A stretch of 64,000 nucleotides of DNA from Argopecten irradians. Lineage: Eukaryota; Mollusca; Bivalvia; Pectinida; Pectinidae. The notes beneath the pieces were generated by a model that was given only the letters and a program-made list of their open reading frames with translations, was not told the DNA's origin and made no database searches. The DNA is taken from NCBI RefSeq assembly GCF_041381155.1, contig NC_091134.1:3778001-3842000 (forward strand), given 5' to 3'. Numbering within the stretch: the first letter of the stretch is position 1; each line of letters starts with the position of its first letter. Position numbers and translations under genes: made by a program. This document shows positions 51,001 through 64,000 of this stretch, piece by piece.

Positions 51001-51928
51001 TCAAGGTCAAAAGAATTATATTTAATCTTTTACTGTCAATGTTTAAGGTAAAAGCTCAAAGTCATTGTATTTCATTGAATATGATAATTTAATGAAATGA
51101 AATAAAAAGAAGTGTTTAATGATGTTTACCACTCAAAATATGAACAATGAACAATTGAATTTTAAAGAACATGTAGCAACTTTTATCTAATTCAATAATG
51201 CAAAAAAACTTTTGTTCCCAGGGAAGACTATTAAAAATTTTCCTAGAAAAACCTTTGCTTTCTTTAGTTGAATTGTTTGTTGTAGAAAATTTCATTTACA
51301 AAACTACAGTCTCCTCTCTTCTAAGAGAATTAGAAATTCTGCAAAACTAGTTTATATTTTGGGGTCACAGTTCAGAAGTCAATGGTTCATGTTGGTTCTT
51401 TAAGGTTATAGCCAACATCTGTTCATTGAACAAGAAATATATCTGTCTGTGACCTTTGATCTTATTAACTGTTAACGAGGAGTAATTGTTCTGTTAATGT
51501 TCCCCAGTGTGGTCCCGACAGATAGATGATAGTGCACATCTCGATGGAACCTTTTATCAATACTAATGGCATTTTCAGGAAATAATCTTCTCAATGCGAT
51601 TCGTATTTCTTTATTGAAGATGTTCAGTGGCAAATTAATTACTGCTGAAGTTAAAAGCATGTACAACTTTTATTTTGTATTCAAATAAGTTCTTGAAGTT
51701 TATAAACATCTATACTAAAAGTGAATATTTTCTCAGAAAATGATCAGGTTCAGGTTTTGGTGCATTGAGTGTTAAAATATTGTTATCCATAACAACTGAT
51801 GTTGTTATTTACAATAGTTTTGGTTTGAAATTTATTGACATTCACTTAAAGGAGAAAATGGATGGATTTTGAGAATTTCAAGAAGCCCAAATAGGCCAAT
51901 TTAGTCATCAGTTATAGTTTTGGTGCAT
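51001..51928. other. Unassigned AT-rich DNA
   Basis: No supported gene or repeat between the 42-bp array and the next mobile element. Confidence 0.5.
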
Positions 51929-52626
51929 TTTTAGGTCATCTGACCCGAAGAGTCAGGATGACCTATATTTGTCATGTTTCGTCCGTCGTCGTCCGCCGTC
52001 CGCCGTGTGCCGCCATCTTGAAAATACATTTTGAACTTCTTCTCAAGTTCTACCGGTTCGATTTGGCTGAAACTTGCATGAAATGATCCTGACATGGTCC
52101 CAACAAAGTGTTGTTATTTTTCGGGTTGATCTGAAATCCAAGATGACCGCCACAGCCGCCATCTTGAAAATACATTTTGAACTTCTTTTCAAGTTCTGCC
52201 TTTGCGATTTGGCTGAAACTTGCATGAAATGATCCTGACATGGTCCCGACAAAGTGTTGTTATTTTCGGGTCGATTCAAAATCCAAGATGGCCGCCACAG
52301 CTGCCATCTTGAAAACACATTTTGAACTTCTTCTCGAGTTCTACCGGTGCGATTTGGCTGAAACTTGCATGAAATGATCCTGACATGGTCCCAACAAAGT
52401 GTTGTTATTTTTCGGGTCGATCTTAAATCGAAGATGGCTACCATGACACTATATCTAATTAATTTCCTACATGTTAAGGCCCTTGGGCCTCTTGTTTGAA
52501 ATAAAATTTGTTGAAAGAAATTGAAAATGATCCTGACATGGTCCTGACAAAATGACACCATATAAAATTAATTTTACTATTGCCAAGGTAGTCAGATGAC
52601 CGTTAAGGCACTTTGGGCCTCTTGTT
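51929..52626 (+). mobile_element. Tandem-core element (pearl/HINE-like) with doubled 3' end
   Basis: Starts TTTTTAGGTCATCTGACCCG. Three copies of a 145-bp module follow, with CCGCCATCTTGAAAATACAT, TTTGAACTTCTTCTCAAG, GATTTGGCTGAAACTTGCAT and ATCCTGACATGGTCC. A first end, TTAAGGCCCTTGGGCCTCTT, closes at about 52496; a second, GTCAGATGACCGTTAAGG with GCACTTTGGGCCTCTTGTT, closes at 52626 after a short module remnant. The minus-strand frame of 172 codons is an effect of the 145-bp repeats. Confidence 0.75.
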
Positions 52627-52985
52627 GTGAAATGCTGTCATCTCTCACATCTGACATGGATTTCTGCATAGATTTTGGATTACATGTCTTGTTTTGGTAT
52701 AGACAAATATTTTAAGGATGAAAAAATTGCATTTTGAGAATTTCAAGATGCCCAGAAGGCCAATTAGTTTTACTTTCCCTCTACAACTGACATTGATTTC
52801 TGCCTTGATTCAGGGTTATGGATATGGGCAATCATTTTAGACATAAATAAAACACAGGATTTTGCGAATTTAGAGTGACCAAATGGGCGAAAATGTACTC
52901 ACGACGTGATTAAGCTCTACGGTCTGCCAGAGCTTTGCTGTTCTCAAACAGCTCTTGTTAGTTAATTGTTAATTGGCTATATGGT
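52627..52985. other. Unassigned DNA
   Basis: Contains a diverged echo of the stretch left of the previous element (GAGAATTTCAAGATGCCC here, GAGAATTTCAAGAAGCCC at about 51871), suggesting a local duplication around it. Confidence 0.45.
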
Positions 52986-52989
52986 AATA

Positions 52990-55900
52990 ACTTTTGTTGA
53001 TTATCTCCCTTGGCCTGACTGTCTATAATTTGGTGGGTGTGGAGATTTGACATGGGACCATTGACTGTCCTGACCATTCATATGTTGATTATCTCCCTTG
53101 GACTGACCGTCCGTAATTTGGTGGGTGTGGAGATTGACATGGGACCATTGTCTGTCCTGACCATTCATATGTTGATTATCTCCCTTGGACTGACCGTCCA
53201 TAATTTGGTGGGTGTGGAGATTGACATGGGACCATTGTCTGTCCTGACCATTCATATGTTGATTATCTCCCTTGGACTGACCGTCCATAATTTGGTGGGT
53301 GTGGAGATTGACATGGGACCATTGTCTGTCCTGACCATTCATATGTTGATTATCTCCCTTGGACTGACCGTCCTTAATTTGGTGGGTGTGGAGATTTGAC
53401 ATGGGACCACTGACTGTCCTGACCATTCATATGTTGATTATCTCCCTTGGACTGACCGTCCGTAATTTGGTGGGTGTGGAGATTTGATATGGGACCATTG
53501 TATGTCCTGACCATTCATATGTTGATTATCTCCCTTGGACTGACCGTCCGTAATTTGGTGGGTGTGGAGATTTGACATGGGACCATTGACTGTCCTGACC
53601 ATTCATATGTTGATTATCTCCCTTGGACTGACCGTCCGTAATTTGGTGGGTGTGGAGATTTGACATGGGACCATTGACTGTCCTGACCATTCATATGTTG
53701 ATTATCTCCCTTGGACTGACCGTCCGTAATTTGGTGGGTGTGGAGATTTGACATGGGACCACTGACTGTCCTGACCATTCATATGTTGATTATCTCCCTT
53801 GGACTGACCGTCCGTAATTTGGTGGGTGTGGAGATTTGACATGGGACCATTGACTGTCCTGACCATTCATATGTTGATTATCTCCCTTGGACTGACCGTC
53901 CGTAATTTGGTGGGTGTGGAGATTTGACATGGGACCATTGACTGTCCTGACCATTCATATGTTGATTATCTCCCTTTGCCTGACTGTCTATAATTTGGTG
54001 GTGTGGAGATTTGACATGGGACCACTGACTGTCCTGACCATTCCTATGTTGATTATCTCCCTTGGACTGACCGTCCGTAATTTGGTGGGTGTGGAGATTT
54101 GACATGGGACCACTGACTGTCCTGACCATTCATATGTTGATTATCTCCCTTGGCCTGACTGTCTATAATTTGGTGGATGTGGAGATTTGACATGGGACCA
54201 CTGACTGTCCTGACCATTCATATGTTGATTATCTCCCTTGGACTGACCGTCCGTAATTTGGTGGGTGTGGAGATTTGACATGGGACCACTGACTGTCCTG
54301 ACCATTCCTATGTTGATTATCTCCCTTGGACTGACCGTCCGTAATTTGGTGGGTATGGAGATTTGACATGGGACCATTGACTGTCCTGACCATTCATATG
54401 TTGATTATCTCCCTTGGACTGACCGTCCGTAATTTGGTGGGTGTGGAGATTTGACATAGGACCACTGACTGTCCTGACCATTCATATGTTGATTATCTCC
54501 CTTGGACTGACCGTCCGTAATTTGGTGGGTGTGGAGATTTGACATGGGACCACTGACTGTCCTGACCATTCATATGTTGATTATCTCCCTTGGACTGACC
54601 GTCCGTAATTTGGTGGGTGTGGAGATTTGACATGGGACCATTGACTGTCCTGACCATTCATATGTTGATTATCTCCCTTGGACTGACCGTCCGTAATTTG
54701 GTGGGTGTGGAGATTTGACATGGGACCAACTGACTGTCCTGACCATTCATATGTTGATTATCTCCCTTGGACTGACCGTCCGTAATTTGGTGGGTTTGGA
54801 GATTTGACATGGGACCATTGACTGTCCTGACCATTCAAATGTTGATTATCTCCCTCGGACTGACCGTCTGTAATTTGGTGGGTATGGAGATTTTGACATG
54901 GGACCACTGACTGTCCTGACCATTCCTATGTTGATTATCTCCCTTGGACTGACCGTCCGTAATTTGGTGGGTGTGGAGATTTGACATGGGACCATTGACT
55001 GTCCTGACCATTCATATGTTGATTATCTCCCTTGGACTGACCGTCTGTAATTTGGTGGGTGTGGAGATTTGACATAGGACCATTGACTGTCCTGACCATT
55101 CCTATGTTGATTATCTCCCTTGGACTGACCGTCCGTAATTTGGTGGGTGTGGAGATTTGACATGGGACCATTGACTGTCCTGACCATTCATATGTTGATT
55201 ATCTCCCTTGGACTGACCGTCCGTAATTTGGTGGTGTGGAGATTTGACATGGGACCATTGACTGTCCTGACCATTCATATGTTGATTATCTCCCTTTGCC
55301 TGACTGTCTATAATTTGGTTGGTGTGGAGATTTGACATGGGACCACTGACTGTCCTGACCATTCCTATGTTGATTATCTCCCTTGGACTGACCGTCCGTA
55401 ATTTGGTGGGTGTGGAGATTTGACATGGGACCACTGACTGTCCTGACCATTCATATGTTGATTATCTCCCTTGGCCTGACTGTCTATAATTTGGTTGGTG
55501 TGGAGATTTGACATGGGACCATTGACTGTCCTGACCATTCATATGTTGATTATCTCCCTTGGACTGACCGTCCATAATTTGGTGGGTATGGAGATTTGAC
55601 ATAGGACCACTGAATGTCCTGACCATTCATATGTTGATTATCTCCCTTGGACTGACCGTCCCTAATTTGGTGGGTGTGGAGATTTGACATGGGACCATTG
55701 ACTGTCCTGACCATTCCTATGTTGATTATCTCCCTTGGACTGACCGTCCGTAATTTGGTGGGTGTGGAGATTTGACATGGGACCATTGACTGTCCTGACC
55801 ATTCATATGTTGATTATCTCCCTTGGACTGACCGTCCGTAATTTGGTGGGTGTGGAGATTTGACATGGGACCACTGACTGTCTGGACCATTCATATGTTG

Positions 55901-57335
55901 ATTATCTCCTTGGACTGACCGTCCTAATTTGGTGGGTTTGGAGATTTGACATGGGACCATTGACTGCTGACGAAGGTGCCATCGGGCAGAGGCGAAGCCC
56001 AGGGTGGCGGTTCATGGGGGCGGTCCGGGGTGGGTTGATTATCTCCCTGAGCTGACTGACCGTAATTTTTGGTGGGTTTTGGAGACTGACGGGGACCATT
56101 GTACTGTCCCCTGAGGGGGGGGGGTCACAATGTGGATTATCTAGAGCCCTGGGGGGGCAGGGACTGACGGGGGCGTCTGTAATTTGGGGGGTGGAGATTT
56201 TTGAGACATGGGACCACGCTGACTGTCCTGACCATACCTATGGGGATTATCTCCCTTGGACTGACCTGTCCGTAATTTGGTGGGTGTGGAGATTTGACAT
56301 GGGACACATTGACGGTACATATGTGAGTGGGGGGCGCCTCAACGGCCGTTGGTGGCTGACCAGTTCATATGTTTGATTATCTCCCTCAGACCTGACTGCG
56401 TCTGTAATTTGGTGGGTAATGGAATTATTTGACATGGGAAACCACTGACTGTCCTGACCATTCCTAGGTTTGATTATCTCCCTTGGACTGAACCGTCCGT
56501 AATTTGGGTGGGTGTGGAGATTTGACATGGGACCATTGACTGTCCTGACCATTCATATGTTGATTATCTCCCTTGGACTGACCGTCTGTAATTTGGTGGG
56601 TGTGGAGATTTGACATGGGACCATTGACTGTCCTGACCATTCATATGTTGATTATCTCCCCTTGGACTGACCGTCTATAATTTGGTGGGTGTGGAGATTT
56701 GACATAGGACCATTGACTGTCCTGACCATTCCTATGTTGATTATCTCCCTTGGACTGACCGTCCGTAATTGGTGGTGTGGAGATTTGACATGGACCATGA
56801 CTGGACCATTCATATTGACTGTCCTGACCACTTCATAATGTTGATGTATTTGACTCCCTTGGCCTGACTGTCTGTTATTATCTCCCTTGGTTGGGTGGTG
56901 GTAGATTTGACATAGGACCACTGACTGTCCTGACCATTCATATGTTGATTATCTCCCTTGGACTGACCGTGTCTATAAATTTGTTTGGTGTGGAGATTTG
57001 ACATGGGACCATTGACTGTCCTGACCATTCATATGTTGATTATCTCCCTTGGACTGACCGTTCGTTAATTTGGTGGGTGTGGAGATTTGACATGGGACCA
57101 TGACTGTCCTGACCATTCCTATGTTGATTATCTCCCTTGGACTGACCGTCCGTAATTTGGTGGGTGTGGAGATTTGACATGGGACCATTGACTGTCCTGA
57201 CCATTCATATGTTGATTATCTCCCTTGGACTGACCGTCTGATAATTTGGTGGGTGTGGAGATTTGACATGGGACTGACCACTGACTGTCCTGACCATTCC
57301 ATATGTTGATTATCTCCCTTGGACTGACTGTCCTA
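52990..57335. repeat. 88-bp minisatellite, ~49 copies
   Basis: Unit TGATTATCTCCCTTGGACTG, ACCGTCCGTAATTTGGTGGG, TGTGGAGATTTGACATGGGA, CCATTGACTGTCCTGACCAT, TCATATGT. A second type has GCCTGACTGTCTATAATTTG. The left two thirds are very uniform; about 55950-56480 and 56760-57080 are disturbed by many small indels and GC-rich inserts. Short open frames on both strands are artefacts. Confidence 0.95.
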
Positions 57336-60300
57336 TAATACCTGTTGACACTGATACCTGTTAGATATTGGTGCCTTAGCTGAGTCTGTCTACATGTTGA
57401 CACTGATACCTGTTAGATATTGGTGCCTTAGCTGAGTCTGTCTACATGTTGACACTGATACCTGTTAGATATTGGTGTCTTAGCTAAGTCTGTCTACATG
57501 TTGACACTGATACCTGTTAGATATTGGTGCCTTAGCTGAGTCTGTCTACATGTTGACACTGATACCTGTTAGATATTGGTGCCTTAGCTCTGTCTACATG
57601 TGACACTGTCTGTTAGACATGTTAGCTGAGTCTGTCTACATGTGTTGACACTGTGATACCTGTTAGATATTGGTGCCTTAGCTGAGTCTGTCTACATGTT
57701 GACACTGATACCTGTTAGATATTGGTGCCTTAGCTGAGTCTGTCTACATGTTGACACTGATACCTGTTAGATATTGGTGCCTTAGCTGAGTCTGTCTACA
57801 TGTTGACACTGATACCTGTTAGATATTGGTGCCTTAGCTAAGTCTGTCTACATGTTGACACTGATACCTGTTAGATATTGGCCTTAGCTGAGTCTGTCTA
57901 CATGTTGACACTGATACCTGTTAGAAGTCTGTCTACATGTTGACACTGATACCTGTTAGATATTGGTGTCTTAGCTGAGTCTGTCTCTACATGTTGACAC
58001 TGATACCTGTTAGATATTGGTGCCTTAGCTGAGTCTGTCTACATGTTGACACTGATACCTGTTTAGATATTGGTGCCTTAGCTGAGTCTGTCTACATGTT
58101 GACACTGATACCTGTTAGATATTGGTGCCTTAGCTGTGTCTGTCTACATGTTGACACTGATACCTGTTAGATATTGGTGCCTTAGCTAAGTCTGTCTACA
58201 TGTTGACACTGATACCTGTTAGATATTGGTGTCTTAGCTGAGTCTGTCTACATGTTGACACTGATACCTGTTAGATATTGGTGCCTTAGCTGAGTCTGTC
58301 TACATGTTGACACTGATACCTGTTAGATATTGGTGCCTTAGCTGAGTCTGTCTACATGTTTGACACTGTTGATACTGTTAGATATTGGTGCACTTACCTG
58401 CTAGATAGTGCTTAGCTATGTCTACATGTTGACACTGATACCTGTTAGATATTGGTGCCTTAGCTGTGTCTGTCTACATGTTGACACTGATACCTGTTAG
58501 ATATTGGTGCTTAGCTAGTCTGTCTACATGTTGACACTGATACCTGTTAGATATTGGTGCTCTGATGTAGTACTGTTAGATATTGTCCTTAGCTGAGTCT
58601 GTCTACATGTTGACACTGATACCTGTTAGATATTGGTGCCTTAGCTAAGTCTGTCTACATGTTGACACTGATACCTGTTAGATATTGGTGCCTTAGCTGA
58701 GTCTGTCTACATGTTGACACTGATACCTGTTAGATATTGGTGCCTTAGCTGAGTCTGTCTACATGTTGACACTGATACCTGTTAGATATTGGTGCCTTAG
58801 CTGAGTCTGTCTACATGTTGACACTGATACCTGTTAGATATTGGTGCCTTAGCTAAGTCTGTCTACATGTTGACACTGATACCTGTTAGATATTGGTGCC
58901 TTAGCTAAGTCTGTCTACATGTTGACACTGATACCTGTTAGATATTGGTGTCTTAGCTGAGTCTGTCTACATGTTGACACTGATACCTGTTAGATATTGG
59001 TGCCTTAGCTAAGTCTGTCTACATGTTGACACTGATACCTGTTAGATATTGGTGTCTTAGCTGAGTCTGTCTACATGTTGACACTGATACCTGTTAGATA
59101 TTGGTGCCTTAGCTGAGTCTGTCTACATGTTGACACTGATACCTGTTAGATATTGGTGCCTTAGCTAAGTCTGTCTACATGTTGACACTGATACCTGTTA
59201 GATATTGGTGTCTTAGCTGAGTCTGTCTACATGTTGACACTGATACCTGTTAGATATTGGTGCCTTAGCTGAGTCTGTCTACATGTTGACACTGATACCT
59301 GTTAGATATTGGTGCCTTAGCTAAGTCTGTCTACATGTTGACACTGATACCTGTTAGATATTGGTGCCTTAGCTGAGTCTGTCTACATGTTGACACTGAT
59401 ACCTGTTAGATATTGGTGCCTTAGCTGAGTCTGTCTACATGTTGACACTGATACCTGTTAGATATTGGTGCCTTAGCTTGTCTGTCTACATGTTGACACT
59501 GATACCTGTTAGATATTGGTGCCTTAGCTGAGTCTGTCTACATGTTGACACTGATACCTGTTAGATATTGGTGCCTTAGGCTGAGTCTGTCTACATGTTG
59601 ACACTGATACCTGTTAGATATTGGTGCCTTAGCTGAGTCTGTCTACATGTTGACACTGATACCTGTTAGATATTGGTACCTTAGCTGAGTCTGTCTACAT
59701 GTTGACACTGATACCTGTTAGATATTGGTGCCTTAGCTAAGTCTGTCTACATGTTGACACTGATACCTGTTAGATATTGGTGCCTTAGCTGAGTCTGTCT
59801 ACATGTTGACACTGATACCTGTTAGATATTGGTGCCTTAGCTGAGTCTGTCTACATGTTGACACTGATACCTGTTAGATATTGGTGCCTTAGCTGAGTCT
59901 GTCTACATGTTGACACTGATACCTGTTAGATATTGGTGCCTTAGCTGAGTCTGTCTACATGTTGACACTGATACCTGTTAGATATTGGTGCCTTAGCTGA
60001 GTCTGTCTACATGTTGACACTGATACCTGTTAGATATTGGTGCCTTAGCTGAGTCTGTCTACATGTTGACACTGATACCTGTTAGATATTGGTGCCTTAG
60101 CTGAGTCTGTCTACATGTTGACACTGATACCTGTTAGATATTTGTGCCTTAGCTGAGTCTGTCTACATGTTGACACTGATACCTGTTAGATATTGGTGCC
60201 TTAGCTGAGTCTGTCTACATGTTGACACTGATACCTGTTAGATATTGGTGCCTTAGCTGAGTCTGTCTACATGTTGACACTGATACCTGTTAGATATTGG

Positions 60301-63300
60301 TGCCTTAGCTGAGTCTGTCTACATGTTGACACTGATACCTGTTAGATATTGGTGTCTTAGCTGAGTCTGTCTACATGTTGACACTGATACCTGTTAGATA
60401 TTCAAGTGCCTTAGCTGAGTCTGTCTACATGTTGACACTGGTACCTGTTAGATATTCAAGTGCCTTAGCTGAGTCTGTCTACATGTTGACACTGATACCT
60501 GTTAGATATTGGTGCCTTAGCTGAGTCTGTCTACATGTTGACACTGATACTGTTAGATACTGCTAATACATGTTGCACTGATACTGTTAGATATTGGTGC
60601 CTTAGCTGAGTCTGTCTACATGTTGACACTGATACCTGTTAGATATTGGTGCCTTAGCTGAGTCTGTCTACATGTTGACACTGATACCTGTTAGATATTG
60701 GTGCCTTAGCTGAGTCTGTCTACATGTTGACACTGATACCTGTTAGATATTGGTACCTTAGCTAAGTCTGTCTACATGTTGACACTGATACCTGTTAGAT
60801 ATTGGTGCCTTAGCTGAGTCTGTCTACATGTTGACACTGATACCTGTTAGATATTGGTGCCTTAGCTGAGTCTGTCTACATGTTGACACTGATACCTGTT
60901 AGATATTGGTGCCTTAGCTGAGTCTGTCTACATGTTGACACTGGTACCTGTTAGATATTGGTGCCTTAGCTGAGTCTGTCTACATGTTGACACTGATACC
61001 TGTTAGATATTGGTGCCTTAGCTAAGTCTGTCTACATGTTGACACTGATACCTGTTAGATATTGGTGCCTTAGCTGAGTCTGTCTACATGTTGACACTGA
61101 TACCTGTTAGATATTGGTGCCTTAGCTGAGTCTGTCTACATGTTGACACTGATACCTGTTAGATATTGGTGTCTTAGCTGAGTCTGTCTACATGTTGACA
61201 CTGATACCTGTTAGATATTGGTGCCTTAGCTGAGTCTGTCTACATGTTGACACTGATACCTGTTAGATATTGGTGCCTTAGCTAAGTCTGTCTACATGTT
61301 GACACTGATACCTGTTAGATATTGGTGCCTTAGCTAAGTCTGTCTACATGTTGACACTGATACCTGTTAGATATTGGTGTCTTAGCTGAGTCTGTCTACA
61401 TGTTGACACTGATACCTGTTAGATATTGGTGCCTTAGCTAAGTCTGTCTACATGTTGACACTGATACCTGTTAGATATTGGTGCCTTAGCTGAGTCTGTC
61501 TACATGTTGACACTGATACCTGTTAGATATTGGTGCCTTAGCTGAGTCTGTCTACATGTTGACACTGATACCTGTTAGATATTGGTGCCTTAGCTAAGTC
61601 TGTCTACATGTTGACACTGATACCTGTTAGATATTGGTGCCTTAGCTGAGTCTGTCTACATGTTGACACTGATACCTGTTAGATATTGGTGCCTTAGCTG
61701 AGTCTGTCTACATGTTGACACTGATACCTGTTAGATATTGGTGCCTTAGCTGAGTCTGTCTACATGTTGACACTGATACCTGTTAGATATTGGTGCCTTA
61801 GCTAAGTCTGTCTACATGTTGACACTGATACCTGTTAGATATTGGTACCTTAGCTGAGTCTGTCTACATGTTGACACTGATACCTGTTAGATATTGGTGC
61901 CTTAGCTGAGTCTGTCTACATGTTGACACTGATACCTGTTAGATATTGGTGCCTTAGCTGAGTCTGTCTACATGTTGACACTGATACCTGTTAGATATTG
62001 GTGCTAGCTAGTCTGTCTACATGTTGACACTGATACCTGTTAGATATTGTGCTTAGCTGTCTGTCTACATGTTGACACTGATACCTGTTAGATATTGGTG
62101 CCTTAGCTGAGTCTGTCTACATGTTGACACTGATACCTGTTAGATATTGGTGCCTTAGCTGAGTCTGTCTACATGTTGACACTGATACCTGTTAGATATT
62201 GGTGCCTTAGCTAAGTCTGTCTACATGTTGACACTGATACCTGTTAGATATTGGTGCCTTAGCTGAGTCTGTCTACATGTTGACACTGATACCTGTTAGA
62301 TATTGTGTGCCTTAGCTGAGTCTGTCTACATGTTTGACACTGATACCTGTTAGATATTGGTGCCTTAGCTGAGTCTGTCTACATGTTGACACTGATACCT
62401 GTTAGATATTGGGTGCCTTAGCTGAGTCTGTCTACATGTTGACACTGATACCTGTTAGATATTGGTGCCTTAGCTGAGTCTGTCTACATGTTGACACTGA
62501 TACCTGTTAGATATTGGTGCCTTAGCTGAGTCTGTCTACATGTTGACACTGATACCTGTTAGATATTGGTGTCTTAGCTGAGTCTGTCTACATGTTGACA
62601 CTGATACCTGTTAGATATTGGTGCCTTAGCTAAGTCTGTCTACATGTTGACACTGATACCTGTTAGATATTGGTGTCTTAGCTGAGTCTGTCTACATGTT
62701 GACACTGATACCTGTTAGATATTGGTGTCTTAGCTGAGTCTGTCTACATGTTGACACTGATACCTGTTAGATATTGGTGTCTTAGCTGAGTCTGTCTACA
62801 TGTTGACACTGATACCTGTTAGATATTGGTGCCTTAGCTGAGTCTGTCTACATGTTGACACTGGTACCTGTTAGATATTGGTGCCTTAGCTGAGTCTGTC
62901 TACATGTTGACACTGGTACCTGTTAGATATTGGTGCCTTAGCTGAGTCTGTCTACATGTTGACACTGATACCTGTTAGATATTGGTGTGCTTAGCTGAGT
63001 CTGTCTACATGTTGACACTGATACCTGTTAGATATTGGTGCCTTAGCTAAGTCTGTCTACATGTTGACACTGATACCTGTTAGATATTGGTGCCTTAGCT
63101 GAGTCTGTCTACATGTTGACACTGATACCTGTTAGATATTGGTGCCTTAGCTGAGTCTGTCTACATGTTGACACTGATACCTGTTAGATATTGGTGCCTT
63201 AGCTGAGTCTGTCTACATGTTGACACTGATACCTGTTAGATATTGGTGCCTTAGCTGAGTCTGTCTACATGTTGACACTGATACCTGTTAGATATTGGTG

Positions 63301-64000
63301 CCTTAGCTGAGTCTGTCTACATGTTGACACTGATACCTGTTAGATATTGGTGCCTTAGCTGAGTCTGTCTACATGTTGACACTGATACCTGTTAGATATT
63401 GGTGCCTTAGCTGAGTCTGTCTACATGTTGACACTGATACCTGTTAGATATTGGTGCCTTAGCTGAGTCTGTCTACATGTTGACACTGATACCTGTTAGA
63501 TATTGGTGCCTTAGCTGAGTCTGTCTACATGTTGACACTGATACCTGTTAGATATTGGTGCCTTAGCTGAGTCTGTCTACATGTTGACACTGATACCTGT
63601 TAGATATTGGTGCCTTAGCTGAGTCTGTCTACATGTTGACACTGATACCTGTTAGATATTGGTGCCTTAGCTGAGTCTGTCTACATGTTGACACTGATAC
63701 CTGTTAGATATTGGTGCCTTAGCTGAGTCTGTCTACATGTTGACACTGATACCTGTTAGATATTGGTGCCTTAGCTGAGTCTGTCTACATGTTGACACTG
63801 ATACCTGTTAGATATTGGTGCCTTAGCTAAGTCTGTCTACATGTTGACACTGATACCTGTTAGATATTGGTGCCTTAGCTAAGTCTGTCTACATGTTGAC
63901 ACTGATACCTGTTAGATATTGGTGCCTTAGCTGAGTCTGTCTACATGTTGACACTGATACCTGTTAGATATTGGTGCCTTAGCTGAGTCTGTCTACATGT
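57336..64000. repeat. 54-bp minisatellite, ~123 copies, open at the right edge
   Basis: Unit TGTTGACACTGATACCTGTT, AGATATTGGTGCCTTAGCTG, AGTCTGTCTACATG. Main variants are GTGTCTT for GTGCCTT, CTAAGTC for CTGAGTC and GGTACC for GATACC. A few collapsed or shuffled units occur near 57590, 58360-58570, 60540-60590 and 62000-62070. Stop codons are frequent, so no long frame arises. The array continues beyond the window. Confidence 0.96.

Noticed and set aside
46101-51051. Hydrophobic + strand frame of 776 codons and Asp/Lys/Gln-rich minus-strand frames
   Set aside because: Both strands are open because the unit is 42 bp without stops. No start context, signal or flanking exons. Kept only as a weak finding.
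52043-52561. 172-codon minus-strand frame
   Set aside because: Lies within three 145-bp modules of a mobile element and repeats itself with the module.
53001-57403. Many 60-140-codon frames on both strands
   Set aside because: All are translations of the 88-bp repeat and its border.
1-64000. CRISPR-like arrays
   Set aside because: The repeats are contiguous tandem units with no unique spacers, and the DNA is animal nuclear sequence.

Overview
The window looks like nuclear DNA of a marine bivalve mollusc. It is AT-rich and gene-poor, with GT-AG introns. It carries repeat families I recognise as typical of bivalves: a tRNA-type SINE at 37.1-37.3 kb, a long SINE-like unit at 25.8-26.4 kb ending in the same 3' domain, and several elements that start near AGGTCATCTGACC, end near GGCCCATGGGCCTCTTGTT and carry a tandem core of 145-165 bp. 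The species cannot be named from this. I see no bacterial operon, CRISPR array, rRNA gene or recognisable virus-like element.

Only one gene can be read with confidence: a complete five-exon DJ-1/PARK7 gene on the + strand (start codon 4167, stop codon ending 9176, 184 residues). All splice sites are GT-AG, and the residues matching human Glu18, Cys106 and His126 are present. Its introns hold the most striking feature of the window. Intron 2 opens with about 2 kb of a ~42-bp minisatellite that repeats the end of exon 2 with its splice donor. Intron 3 holds about ten copies of a 70-bp unit that repeats the splice acceptor and the first ~33 bp of exon 4. Two minisatellites in one gene therefore arose from its own exon-intron boundaries and present the spliceosome with dozens of decoy sites.

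Layout: 1-3.36 kb, 17/18-bp minisatellite with higher-order structure; 3.36-10.2 kb, PARK7; 10.2-10.9 kb, a TIR element inside an old degenerate array; 11.17-12.73 kb, 37-bp array; 12.77-15.5 kb, three foldback elements and two possible but unrecognised exons; 15.5-23.5 kb, sparse unique DNA with small repeats and a nested element at 19.9-20.9 kb; 23.55-25.63 kb, 30-bp array; 25.8-46.2 kb, SINEs, MITE-like elements, tandem-core elements and a 19-bp array (42.2-42.6 kb); 46.2-51.0 kb, 42-bp array; 51.9-52.6 kb, another tandem-core element; 53.0-57.3 kb, 88-bp array; 57.3 kb to the right edge, 54-bp array that runs out of the window.

Tandem arrays fill roughly 40 percent of the window. The longest open reading frames (up to 776 codons) lie in arrays whose unit is a multiple of three and are almost certainly not genes.
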